NCBI GenBank assembly: GCA_964516325.1 | Contig: CAZFAP010000081.1 | Location: 1 to 20,892 of the forward strand | Direction of reading: 5' to 3' | Length of the DNA: 20,892 nucleotides | DNA from: CAZFAP01 sp964516325 | GTDB lineage: Bacteria > Auribacterota > JABMQX01 | Part shown: positions 8,501-15,321 of the stretch, piece after piece | How the letters are laid out: every line of letters starts with the position of its first letter | Numbering within the stretch: the first letter of the stretch is position 1 | The notes under the pieces: generated by a model | Databases searched by the model: none | What the model saw: only the letters and a program-made list of their open reading frames with translations | What the model was told of the DNA's origin: nothing | Translations under genes and position numbers: made by a program

Positions 8501-9148
8501 AACGAGGGCGGCACGTGCCATCGGCGAGTCCACACTCCCAAGCGCTTCGACGGCGGCTTGACGTACACGCCATCCGGAGTCCGTGCAACATTCGAGAAAT
8601 TTCTTCTCGAGCTGTTTCCCTGCCCCCATCGCGACAAGGGCACGTATGACGGCAGCCCGCACCGATTCCTCCTTGTCAGCAAGAGCGGTGGCAATTGGGG
8701 CGACCGTCAGAGGGTCTTTCAAATTCGCCAGTGCTTCCACGCAGGCGACGCGGACGCCCCCGTTACTGTCGGACATGATGGCGGCCAGCAGGTCTGGTTT
8801 GGCAGACAGCCCTCCCAGTTCCACCGCCAAGCGTGCGCATACAAGCCGAGACGCAGCATTTCCGTGTATCCGTAACGCCTTGAGAATTCTCTCATACGCG
8901 GGCTTGCCGATCGTTGTCAAGGCCCTCTCGGCGGCGTCGGCGACCTCCTTGGCTGGACTCCCCAGAGCCTGGATCAAAGCATCCACTGCCTCGATGTCCT
9001 TGTTCAATGTGGCCAACCGGATCGCAGCCAATCGGTCCTCTTTCGAAGCCTTCTCGTCCGAGATAGGGGATTCCACTGCCGAGCAAGCCAGCGTTCCCCA
9101 GGCAAAGCAGGATGCTATGACCGTCACTAAAATGAAGCCATGTTTCAT
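5582..9148 (-). CDS. Exported HEAT-repeat/TPR scaffold protein
   Basis: This 1188-residue protein starts with a Sec-type signal peptide (MKHGFILVTVIASCFAWG). LAC at 20-22 is a poor lipobox, so lipidation is doubtful. Residues about 30-850 are HEAT-type helical repeats of about 39 residues (VRxAAVxAL, DPxxVxPL patterns). They are organised in a super-repeat of about 197 residues: GPEKV near 238, GPEAI near 434 and GMERL near 632. TPR-like repeats follow at about 860-1045, with LGRGVARMRMGELDAA and WYNLGWVEDEIGNLAEA. Residues about 1100-1165 resemble a PEGA-type beta domain. No catalytic motif is seen, so a protein-binding scaffold in the envelope is likely. The ATG overlaps the stop of the Cys-rich peptide gene (ATGA), so it is the last gene of that operon. 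The final VIVR and stop lie in the presumed IS66 terminal repeat, so the native C-terminus may be lost. Confidence 0.85.
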   Translation of the reverse strand: MKHGFILVTVIASCFAWGTLACSAVESPISDEKASKEDRLAAIRLATLNKDIEAVDALIQALGSPAKEVADAAERALTTIGKPAYERILKALRIHGNAASRLVCARLAVELGGLSAKPDLLAAIMSDSNGGVRVACVEALANLKDPLTVAPIATALADKEESVRAAVIRALVAMGAGKQLEKKFLECCTDSGWRVRQAAVEALGSVDSPMARAALVRRLIEDSDNNVRKSAENAIKQSGPEKVSAAFAAERSYHDLCWMAAADGTIAETAGAEVTKAGREAAPALRQSLASAEHEKVRTAAVRLLAAIEGKRALSDLQAALLKDKSSVVRVASIEELAKLGDAGAIAALILILEDSDVAVRASAIRAIGKLGGGKQQVSRIAGFADNNSDSVREAVVEVLRDIDDPLALRTLLVRASAEQSSSLKKKVQDVIASRGPEAIVQGLAVGGFHDDLCVAAAAEGSLGDAASKSLLKAGSSASAALRKALDSNEGVPVRKVAARLLAEIEGRRANPLLLAAMFKDKSSDVRAHCADLLAKSADIAAVQPMLNAMSDESDAVRAAVLRAIVALGAGRKELPTIVKALREDKSQVVRSQAAKLLGDLAEVASGKVLVECLLTESESSTRREIEAALAKIGMERLVGYLRKEGDTATLLHAAVVEGEMSKLAKWALTEMGEQGVRAAIQMLRDSPVSKVRQTCARLLVEWKGLETLPHLGEAAQTDKDKDVRLTCVDLMVNMKDPKVVPYLEKVLEDKEPTVCAAAVKAVDSMGLSQQKLDLLLRAAQFQTQANYATEALGKIFAQLRDPRTVEPMVELLGKVHEPQFARALGVIADPRAIPALRAEAAQPTANSKMGTVARVALCSIGNHCVRAEDYSKAVAAYDAVLELQKNYYAALLGRGVARMRMGELDAAAVDFDGAAKLPVKNRLALDINLGKLAVAKGDLKKAQEHFKNAIQEDRASAVAWYNLGWVEDEIGNLAEAQQALSLAAALDQTHVRAPLALSIVLLKLKQPGQAQYYLYEALKRARPGSLEASLAAYNLAKMRGSPLSGPESARETFSKAAQMVRMDNWKEVASQLQSARMPGDPIEISWLEGCAAAASGDASGVVKASKDFSERTVSISAEEGVELFLEGRKLNRGETLPLIPSTYFVVVRKADSPTPLYRGYVRVPESGLPKPMLGIKWIPGSRRVIVR

Positions 9149-9585
9149 GTTTGACCCTCCTCCGCACGGCCATCAACGGGCTGGAGGCATTTGGGGTACC
9201 AGTACACTCTCTGGCATTGGCATTGGCAAGGACACGTGTCGCCCTGGCAGCTACAGCTCTCGTCTCCCTCGCAATAACAGGCTTGCCTGAGGTCGTCAAC
9301 GTCGAGGCCTGCCTGGATGCTCTGGGGAGCCGCGACGGTATCACATGCGCAAAACTCGTCGCACCCGCACACCCCCACCGGCACGCAAGCGCAAACCGAA
9401 TTGCATGAGCACGGGGACACAGTGCTCTTCTCCTTTGAGTTGACCGGGTGCACAAGCGCGTCGTCCAAGGGGGGTTTGATGTACTCCCTGAGATCCGTGA
9501 CTGCATAGACCGCAGGTGGTTCTCTGCTTAGATCGTCTGGCAGATTTGCAGCATCAATAGTCTCGTTCGGTGGTTTTTCAGCCAT
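9145..9585 (-). CDS. Cys-rich CxC-repeat peptide, putative RiPP precursor
   Basis: The 146-residue product has a Cys-free N-terminal region (1-58, acidic, with PAVYAVTDLREYIKPPLDDA) resembling a leader. A Cys-rich part with 17 Cys follows. Module 1 has Cys at 59, 61, 65, 67, 73, 75, 79 and 81: CxC-x3-CxC-x5-CxC-x3-CxC, a symmetric spacing. Module 2 has Cys at 103, 105, 111, 113, 118, 120, 122, 124 and 133, ending RVYWYPKCLQP. No signal peptide is present. The start overlaps the radical SAM stop by eight bases (ATGGCTGA) with GGGAGA upstream, and its stop overlaps the HEAT gene start. Next to a PqqD-like protein and a SPASM radical SAM enzyme, the best reading is a substrate for thioether or other Cys-based modification. 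A metal-binding or FeS-carrying protein is an alternative. I do not recognise a named family. Confidence 0.7.
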   Translation of the reverse strand: MAEKPPNETIDAANLPDDLSREPPAVYAVTDLREYIKPPLDDALVHPVNSKEKSTVSPCSCNSVCACVPVGVCGCDEFCACDTVAAPQSIQAGLDVDDLRQACYCEGDESCSCQGDTCPCQCQCQRVYWYPKCLQPVDGRAEEGQT

Positions 9586-10978
9586 GGCTTTGCTCTCCCT
9601 TTGATTCGAGAGCGCGGCGGAGGGCTCGTAGCGTCAATTCTCTATTGATCTGACACCGCGCCCCAGGTTGACACGCATATTCCGAAAGATTGCTTGTATG
9701 TTCCGTTAGGCACTTAACGGGGCAGTCTCCGGCACAATTCCACTTCGCGAAGCAACTCTTGCAGTAGTCCTTATATCTGACGTTCAATCCATGCAGGGAC
9801 GCCAGCTTTTTTTGATCGAATGTGAAAGAATTGGATTTATCCTCAAACCGGCCAAAGATAAAGATGTCGGCCAAAGGATGAGAGGCGTCCGGAACCTCAT
9901 AACATGCCGTTACATAACCCCGAGGAGTCACGCAGAAATTATCTCCATCGACGGAGCAGAAGCGTTCGGTGAGCCAGCCTAAGCGGCACCCGGAGTAACG
10001 AAGCGTAGCACCGCGAGTCCGTGCGTGTTCCCAGGCAGTGGAAAAATGCTCGATGAACTCTGCAGCGGAGGGTGCGCTAGCAGAGGTGCTCGATCCCCGT
10101 CCGCAAGCGTAGACCGGTTCGAAGTGAAGCTGGCGCATCCCAAATAGGTCAATAAAGTAGTCCACCATTTCCTTCATACGATGCGCAGTGCGCTGCGTCA
10201 CCGTCGCTCGGATTCCACATGGGACGTTATACTCGCGTAGGATGGCCGCTGCGCGAGTGACCAGAGGGGAGCTGGGTGCCCCATTGGCAAGAGGCCGTTG
10301 GACGTCCTGGATATCGGGCGGGCCATCGCAAGAAAGACAGACACTGTGAAACGTCCGCGCCAACCATTTCGCAGTCTCCTCAGAAACTGCCCCGCCAGTG
10401 GAAATCACAAATTGGATCTTGACCCCTGCCCGCTCGGCGGCCGCGCAGGCATGACCGACACAGGCCTTGAGGATGCTTGGACTGAACAACGGATCACACC
10501 CTCCGTGGAAAGCGACTGTAGCCATCTGTTTCCCGCGCTGGGCGTTCGCGATTACCATGTCAATTGCGGCCCAGGCGGCCCTCAGGTCGATTCCTTCAGC
10601 GGGCGCGTCCCCGGCAGATGCGTAACAATACACGCAATGCATCATACATTGATTAGTCGGGAAAATCGTGACCTTGCAGGGTTCAAACGCACGATCAGGG
10701 TTAGGGTCTTCGGCAAGCCCAACTGGAACTTGAGCCCACTTCAGACCACGCAGCTGCTTTTCAACCTCTTGGGGGATGTGGTGCGCGTCACCGTTGGCCA
10801 AGAACTGCTGAACAAGGCGAGCTGTGGCTCCGTTGATGGCTGCCACGAACTGGTGCAAAGGCGCGTACAAGATGTAACGACGGCCGTCTGGAATCAGAAA
10901 GATATTCTCCGCGAGACTTCCCCGCCCAACCTCTGCTACACCAACGTGTGAACCGTCTCTGTATTCCGCAGGAGCCAT
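9578..10978 (-). CDS. Radical SAM/SPASM peptide maturase
   Basis: The 466-residue protein has an N-terminal region (about 20-85, YILYAPLHQFVAAINGATARL) typical of peptide-modifying radical SAM enzymes. The CxxxCxxC cluster motif is C111-MMH-C115-VY-C118. The core includes AFHGGCDPLF, where the SAM-binding GGE-like motif reads GGC, and VISTGG. A C-terminal SPASM region has Cys at 341, 349, 359, 406, 409, 415, 419, 423, 436 and 442, enough for two auxiliary 4Fe-4S clusters. SPASM enzymes generate thioether or C-C crosslinks on peptides; the substrate here is inferred to be the adjacent Cys-rich protein. I chose ATG 10978, two bases after the PqqD-like stop (TGACAATG) with GAGGG upstream, over an in-frame upstream start that would overlap that gene. 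Confidence 0.88.
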   Translation of the reverse strand: MAPAEYRDGSHVGVAEVGRGSLAENIFLIPDGRRYILYAPLHQFVAAINGATARLVQQFLANGDAHHIPQEVEKQLRGLKWAQVPVGLAEDPNPDRAFEPCKVTIFPTNQCMMHCVYCYASAGDAPAEGIDLRAAWAAIDMVIANAQRGKQMATVAFHGGCDPLFSPSILKACVGHACAAAERAGVKIQFVISTGGAVSEETAKWLARTFHSVCLSCDGPPDIQDVQRPLANGAPSSPLVTRAAAILREYNVPCGIRATVTQRTAHRMKEMVDYFIDLFGMRQLHFEPVYACGRGSSTSASAPSAAEFIEHFSTAWEHARTRGATLRYSGCRLGWLTERFCSVDGDNFCVTPRGYVTACYEVPDASHPLADIFIFGRFEDKSNSFTFDQKKLASLHGLNVRYKDYCKSCFAKWNCAGDCPVKCLTEHTSNLSEYACQPGARCQINRELTLRALRRALESKGEQSHG

Positions 10979-10980
10979 TG

Positions 10981-11421
10981 TCAGACCCTCACCATCCTGC
11001 ACCACGTGCGAACATGGCCCCCGTTAACTACAAGGCCGAGTCCGATGAGCTCCCCAATGAATGCCCTGACCTTTTCTGGCGTGACTTCTGCCCCTGCCAC
11101 GACTTTACTGATCTCATCAGCACTTTGTCGGCCGTCGCAAGCCTGCCAAATCCGTGTGGCTCCGTCGTTGAGACGGAAGGCCACAATCTCGCCCTTCTGC
11201 TTTGTCGTCCAAAGCAGGGTACCATTGCCCAATGTCTCATACCGGAACGCGGGGTTCTGCAACGGTTTTTGAGGGAGAACATAGCTCGGTGCTCGAAAAC
11301 TCTGTGAAATGGGCAGCGCTGCTCCGGACGCAAGAATCCTCCACACAGCGAAAGCGGCCCCTGTACCAGCCACTAAGAACTCACGCCGACTCCACAGTTC
11401 ATCCTTCCCATCATCTGACAT
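10981..11421 (-). CDS. PqqD-like peptide-binding protein with twin-arginine signal
   Basis: This 146-residue protein starts with S11-R12-R13-E-F-L and a moderately hydrophobic stretch to about residue 40, the layout of a Tat signal. Residues about 50-132 form a PqqD-like domain: a NPAFRYETLGNGTLLW strand region, AFRLNDGATRIWQACDG, then a helical ADEISKVV...FIGELIGLGLVV. This is the winged-helix RiPP recognition element fold. PqqD proteins hold the precursor leader for the radical SAM enzyme and are normally cytoplasmic, so an export signal is unusual. ATG 11421 is preceded by AAGGAGGA at ideal spacing and is preferred to ATG 11457. It is the first gene of the four-gene operon. Confidence 0.8.
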   Translation of the reverse strand: MSDDGKDELWSRREFLVAGTGAAFAVWRILASGAALPISQSFRAPSYVLPQKPLQNPAFRYETLGNGTLLWTTKQKGEIVAFRLNDGATRIWQACDGRQSADEISKVVAGAEVTPEKVRAFIGELIGLGLVVNGGHVRTWCRMVRV

Positions 11422-11634
11422 AACCCATTCCTCCTTCCCGTCGAAGGTTTCCGACATTGCAGGGCCATCGGCTTCGCCTGAGTTTGAGATAACAACCGAA
11501 GCCTCTGCTTGTCGTAAAAGGTGAGAGCAGGCCTTCCCAACATGTTGGGGCCACGAGTGTTTCTGAATAACGGGTTCCGCGCGCGGGCGGCGCAGAAAAG
11601 CGGTGTAGAAAGGATGCGCTTCGGCCAGCGCTTG
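11422..11634. other. Leader region of the RiPP-like operon
   Basis: This is the only space for the operon promoter. I see no strong -35/-10 pair. In the frame of the PqqD-like gene the region is open on the minus strand back to the IS481 transposase stop, and its translation (for example HPFYTAFLRRPRAEPVIQKH) has plausible codon use. It has no start codon until ATG 11457. It may be a gene end cut by the IS insertion, or chance. Confidence 0.35.
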
Positions 11635-13074
11635 TCACAATGGGACATGTTCGAGGCGTGTTTCCTGGCAAAGGTGAACAGAATTCTGCGAAAAGATTTT
11701 TAAGCGACCTACTACCCCAGCTCCACCGCATGATGCGCCCTCCAACAGCCCATTTTCGTCTCTGACTACCACCCGACGCTCCGCCTTGTCAAGAGAAAAT
11801 TGAAATCGTGTGGGTAAGGCGGGCACATGGTATGGGCTTTCAATACGCGAGCCGAGGGCAATAGGCGCAAGGGCGATGGCCCCCTCGGCGTCAACGTGAG
11901 GGGCGAGTTGTCGAATGAGGTCCAGCGGTGTCCTGTCCTCCTTCCAGGAGTTCTTCCGCTCGCTGTTGAAGAACCGTTGGTAGGTCGCCGCTTTGGCGAA
12001 GAAGCACTGGCGGTGGGCGAAGGTCTCGATGTCGTAGAACTCGTCCTCGCAAAGGCGGTGAAAGGTCTCCCCGTCGCTGTTCCACGCGGGGCTGCGAGGG
12101 GGTATCCGGACATGGTTCACCCCGAGAAAACGAAGCATAGCCTCAAATGCGCTCGTTTTGCAGAGGTTTTTGTTCGCCGACCCGATGAGGTCCGATCCGT
12201 TATCCGTCTGTACCGTTACGTTGCTCAAATCCACTCCACACGCCGCCAGGTGCTCCAGAACGTATCGCACGAAGATCGTGGCGCTGGTGGAGTCGTTGGT
12301 GTCCGAGAACGCGAAGTATGTTGTCCCTGTGCGAACGTCCCTGGCGGTGTACTGGTACTCCGGAAGTCGTTTGAAGCGCATTTGCGGCCAATACTGCTCG
12401 ATGTCTTTGAGATCCTTCCCGTCGAGGATCATCTTCTCGAACGGCTTCAAAGCTGCTTTCCACTTCCTGAGGTCTCGACGCTTTTTCCACTTCTTCTTTC
12501 GCCCCCGGATCAGACCCCTTTGCCTCAACACCCGGTAGATCGCCCCCTCCGAGCAGGAAAGACCGAAGTACGTCTTCAAACGCGTCGCTCCCCAGCCGGG
12601 ATACTTGTTCCTCAACTCCACGATCTTCCTCTCCAGTTCCTCGGCCATCTTGTGAGGAATTCGCTTCGGCGCCCGGCTGCGATTCTGCAACGCGTTCAGC
12701 CCTCCCTCCCGATAGCGCCTCACCCATTTCTGCACGGTCCTCCTCGTCGTGCGGTAGTACCGTGCCGCGGCGGAAATCCCCTGTTCCTCCGCCATCCGCA
12801 CCATCTAAACCCTTAAGTCGAATACGTTTGACCTCTTCTTCATCACCTGGTAGTACGTCATCTCGAACCGCCGGTTTCGAGGGTTGGCGGTCATCGGCGG
12901 AACGAAACACGGCACCACCTTCTCCCTGAGACCGCGAGGTTGATTTGTCAACCGCCCGATGCCCCCCATGGGGGGCTTCCTCCCCCTCCCCCTTAACCTC
13001 CTCATCACCTCACCACTCAGGTAACTCAACCTCCCATACCCCTGTCTACCTTCTACGTGTATAGTGCAATTACA
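11633..13074 (-). mobile_element. IS481-like element, ends approximate
   Basis: The transposase fills most of it. The left end is placed at TGTCACAATG (11633) overlapping the transposase stop. The right end is placed at the semi-palindrome GTGTATAGTGCAATTACAC (about 13056-13074), read inward as TGT-initial. The two ends match only weakly, so the limits are tentative. The 12862-13055 segment upstream of the transposase has no other gene. Confidence 0.4.
11635..12804 (-). CDS. IS481-like transposase, N-terminus cut off by an amber codon
   Basis: The 389-residue product has a helix-turn-helix (ISAAARYYRTTRRTVQKWVRRYREGG, about 10-35), an RSRAPKRIPHK linker and a second HTH. A DDE integrase core follows, with D128 (ILDGKDL), D201 (VQTDNGSD) and E246 (WNSDGETFHRL). 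The in-frame sequence upstream, from ATG 12861 (MTYYQVMKKRSNVFDLRV), looks like the natural N-terminus but is separated by TAG at 12805-12807. Either the gene is newly inactivated, or translation restarts at the ATG right after the stop and gives a protein lacking about 18 residues. The last 40 or so residues read like run-off into the element end. It lies immediately upstream of the RiPP-like operon, on the same strand. Confidence 0.8.
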   Translation of the reverse strand: MVRMAEEQGISAAARYYRTTRRTVQKWVRRYREGGLNALQNRSRAPKRIPHKMAEELERKIVELRNKYPGWGATRLKTYFGLSCSEGAIYRVLRQRGLIRGRKKKWKKRRDLRKWKAALKPFEKMILDGKDLKDIEQYWPQMRFKRLPEYQYTARDVRTGTTYFAFSDTNDSTSATIFVRYVLEHLAACGVDLSNVTVQTDNGSDLIGSANKNLCKTSAFEAMLRFLGVNHVRIPPRSPAWNSDGETFHRLCEDEFYDIETFAHRQCFFAKAATYQRFFNSERKNSWKEDRTPLDLIRQLAPHVDAEGAIALAPIALGSRIESPYHVPALPTRFQFSLDKAERRVVVRDENGLLEGASCGGAGVVGRLKIFSQNSVHLCQETRLEHVPL

Positions 13075-13116
13075 CAAAATGCTTTTCGTGCGATGTCGCA
13101 ATCTTGGGAAAGGCTC

Positions 13117-13270
13117 ACCGCAGAGAGCGCAGAGTACGCAGAGAATACAGGTTCATAGCATCCCGTCTTTGCTCGGACCCGGGAGGCATCGTGGACAATC
13201 TGCCCACGCGGCGCCTCTCCGGCGGCAGCGCTTTCTCTGTCGTCTCAGCGTGCTCTGCGCTCTCTGTCAA
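13117..13270. repeat. Dispersed 'GCAGAG' inverted repeat, about 150 bp
   Basis: The left arm at 13121-13144 (CAGAGAGCGCAGAGTACGCA plus GAGA) and the right arm at 13243-13266 are near-perfect reverse complements, with two mismatches in 24. Between them lies about 100 bp without coding character. Sequences of this 'CGCAGAG' type are found as intergenic repeats in many environmental bacterial genomes. A miniature mobile element or a transcribed hairpin is possible. Confidence 0.6.
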
Positions 13271-13407
13271 CTCTCCGGTTAGGCCTCCTGGGTTTCCGGA
13301 AGCGCACCGGCATTTGCAGAGGGACGACTCATTTCGCGCCGTGTGGAGAGGGGTCAAACGGAGGGGGGATGGTTCTCAGAGCTATCATGGATGGCGGGCA
13401 ACCCAAA

Positions 13408-13899
13408 TCACACGTCGAGGACGAGAGAGGTCTCATCGCAATCGGGGAACTTGTGGCAGCGGATGCACTCCGACCAGATTTTCCTCGGCAGTTCGTCTTT
13501 CGTGCACCGACGGAAGCCGTTCTCCTCAAAGAAGACAGGGACATACGTCAGCGCGAAAATCCTGGGGATGCCAAGTTCTTTCGCCTCCCGAACGCATCGC
13601 CGCAGGAGTCGTGTCCCGATTCCTCGTCCTTGCTCGTTTTCAACGACCGCGAGCGACCGAATCTCCGCCAGGTCCTCCCAGTCCACGTGGAGAGCGACGC
13701 ACCCGGCGACTTCCCCGTCCTGCTCGCAGACCCAGTAGTCTCGCAGGGATTCATAGATCTCGCTGAGCGACCTGTGGAGCATCACCCCCCGGCTGGCGTA
13801 AAACGTGATCAACTCCTTGATCCTTGCCACGTCGTTGACCTTCGCCTTTCGGATGCGGCACTGCGGCGTTTTGCGTCCTTTAGATGACAAGGGGATCAT
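13408..13899 (-). CDS. ArgA-like GNAT N-acetyltransferase
   Basis: The 163-residue protein has the GNAT fold from residue about 15. It has an IRKAKVNDVARIKELI opening, VAGCVALHV, LAEIRSLAVVENEQGRGIG with the acetyl-CoA loop Q90-G-R-G-I-G, and ALTYVPVFFEENGF. The tail LPRKIWSECIRCHKFPDC matches the short, stand-alone N-acetylglutamate synthase-like group of ArgA/GNAT proteins, which lack the amino-acid-kinase domain. It could make N-acetylglutamate for arginine synthesis, but substrates of small GNATs are hard to assign and no arg gene lies nearby. The ATG at 13899 has a GAAGG close upstream. Confidence 0.8.
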   Translation of the reverse strand: MIPLSSKGRKTPQCRIRKAKVNDVARIKELITFYASRGVMLHRSLSEIYESLRDYWVCEQDGEVAGCVALHVDWEDLAEIRSLAVVENEQGRGIGTRLLRRCVREAKELGIPRIFALTYVPVFFEENGFRRCTKDELPRKIWSECIRCHKFPDCDETSLVLDV

Positions 13900-14148
13900 C
13901 CTTCATTTCCATGACTCGGGTTTCAAACTCGGATTAGTATTGCACGGCGAAGCCCAAATATCAATCCCCTCGGCGCTCACGGTCTGTCAACGACGGATTG
14001 CGATGAATTGTTGGCAGAGAGCCAAAATTGCGCCCGGCGTCGTGACAAGGGGCGAGCCGAGTCACGGCTCGCTGGAAGGAGGGCGAGCAATCGGAGAGGT
14101 GAGACCATCACCGGCTCTGTTCGCGACATGTCGCTCGGAGATGACCGC
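13900..14148. other. Intergenic region with a perfect stem-loop
   Basis: No gene is visible. GCGAGCCG-AGTCA-CGGCTCGC at 14052-14072 forms an eight-bp perfect stem about 80 bp after the stop of the PD40 frame. It has no T-tract on the minus strand, so intrinsic termination is unproven. Confidence 0.4.
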
Positions 14149-15321
14149 TCAAGGTCCCCAGGCAGGCTCGGCGCTCCGCCCGTCGTTCGTCAGTTGTGTC
14201 GCGTCGGCGCCATCGGCGCGGATGGTCCAGATGTCCGAGACGATATTCCTCATCAGCAGGTCCGTAATGTCCAGAATCTGTCGGCGGCTCGTGATGAGCT
14301 GAAACGCAATCCGCCTTCCATCCGAAGACCAGCTCGGATTTGCCACACACTGGTTCATCGCCGCCTGGGTCACCTGCCGCGCCCCGGTCCCGTCGGCATT
14401 GACGACAACCAGGTTACCGGTGAATCCCTGCGTGGTTGAGATGGCACGCATGACCGCCAGACGTCTTCCATCCGGTGACCAGGCGGGGTTTCGATGCCCG
14501 GTCGTGTGGCTCGCAAGCACCTGCTCGCCGCGGAGAATGACCCTCGGCTGGGGCGAGTCGTTCAGCAGACTTTGCAGCGAGCAGACGGCGAGAGACTCCA
14601 TCCCCGTCTGTCCCATCGAGAGGGCAATCCACTTCCCGTCCGGGGAGAGGCGAGGGTCCTTCGCATATTGACCCTGCATGCGCGTCGGGTCCCAGAGCGC
14701 CACGCACTGGCCGGCCATTTCCACGTCGCACACGGCGATCGTGTCAAAGCCGCACTCTTTGGTCTCTTCACCCGGGTTGTAATAGGCGTGCTGCGAGAGG
14801 ACGACGAGGTATCGGCCGTCCGGGGAGATGCTTGGGTTTGTGGCCAGCAGGTTGCCGGTCGTCAATTCCATGTCGTCAACGACCTCCTGCTCCCCGGGCG
14901 CCACATCCACCATCTTGATGTCCCCGATATGTTTGGAGACATAACACTTGACCCAAAGCTTGCCAGCGGGCACGTTCGGGAGGGTATAGACATACTCCTC
15001 GCCTCGGCGACGGCCCAGCAATTTGTAAATCCTCCCTCCGCCCCCTTGATATGTGATGCACACCTGGTCCATCACATTGAGCCGCTCGGCCATGCCACAG
15101 CGGACAATGCCGTGGAGGGTTGCGGTCCCTCTGACGGGCCCCGCAGACCACTCGTTCCCTGTGATGCGAGATACCCTTCCCGACTCCAGGTCCGCCAGGA
15201 ACGAGTCCATGAAAAGCGCACTCCGCGCCGATTGGAGATCCGAAGCGAACAAGACTCGCTTGCCATCGGGCGACCACCACGGATTCAGGACCTGACTGAA
15301 ATCCTTCGGATAGATGAACCG
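14149..15321 (-). pseudogene. PD40/TolB-like beta-propeller protein, 5' part deleted
   Basis: From about 15321 the frame reads FIYPKDFSQVLNPWWSPDGK and continues with repeated propeller signatures: SISPDGRYLVVLS, RLSPDGKWIALSM, AWSPDGRRLAVMR and SWSSDGRRIAFQL. It ends normally at 14149. Upstream of FIYPKDFSQ the frame is antisense-like nonsense because the DNA there encodes MsrB in a different frame. The gene therefore lost its promoter, signal and early blades through a deletion or recombination. A propeller of this type would usually be periplasmic and bind proteins or glycans. Expression is unlikely unless translation re-initiates. Confidence 0.7.

Noticed and set aside
5927..8875. Many plus-strand frames of 60-200 codons opposite the HEAT gene
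   Set aside because: They are antisense to a long, well-supported coding sequence and have compositions typical of shadow frames.
9151..9508. Plus-strand frames opposite the Cys-rich gene
   Set aside because: The minus frame has paired start/stop overlaps with both neighbours and a structured Cys pattern; the plus frames have neither.
11827..12816. Long plus-strand frame of 329 codons
   Set aside because: It is antisense to the IS481-like transposase, which carries HTH and DDE motifs.
13104..13887. Plus-strand frames of 130-220 codons
   Set aside because: They cross the inverted repeat and run antisense to the GNAT gene; no domain is visible.
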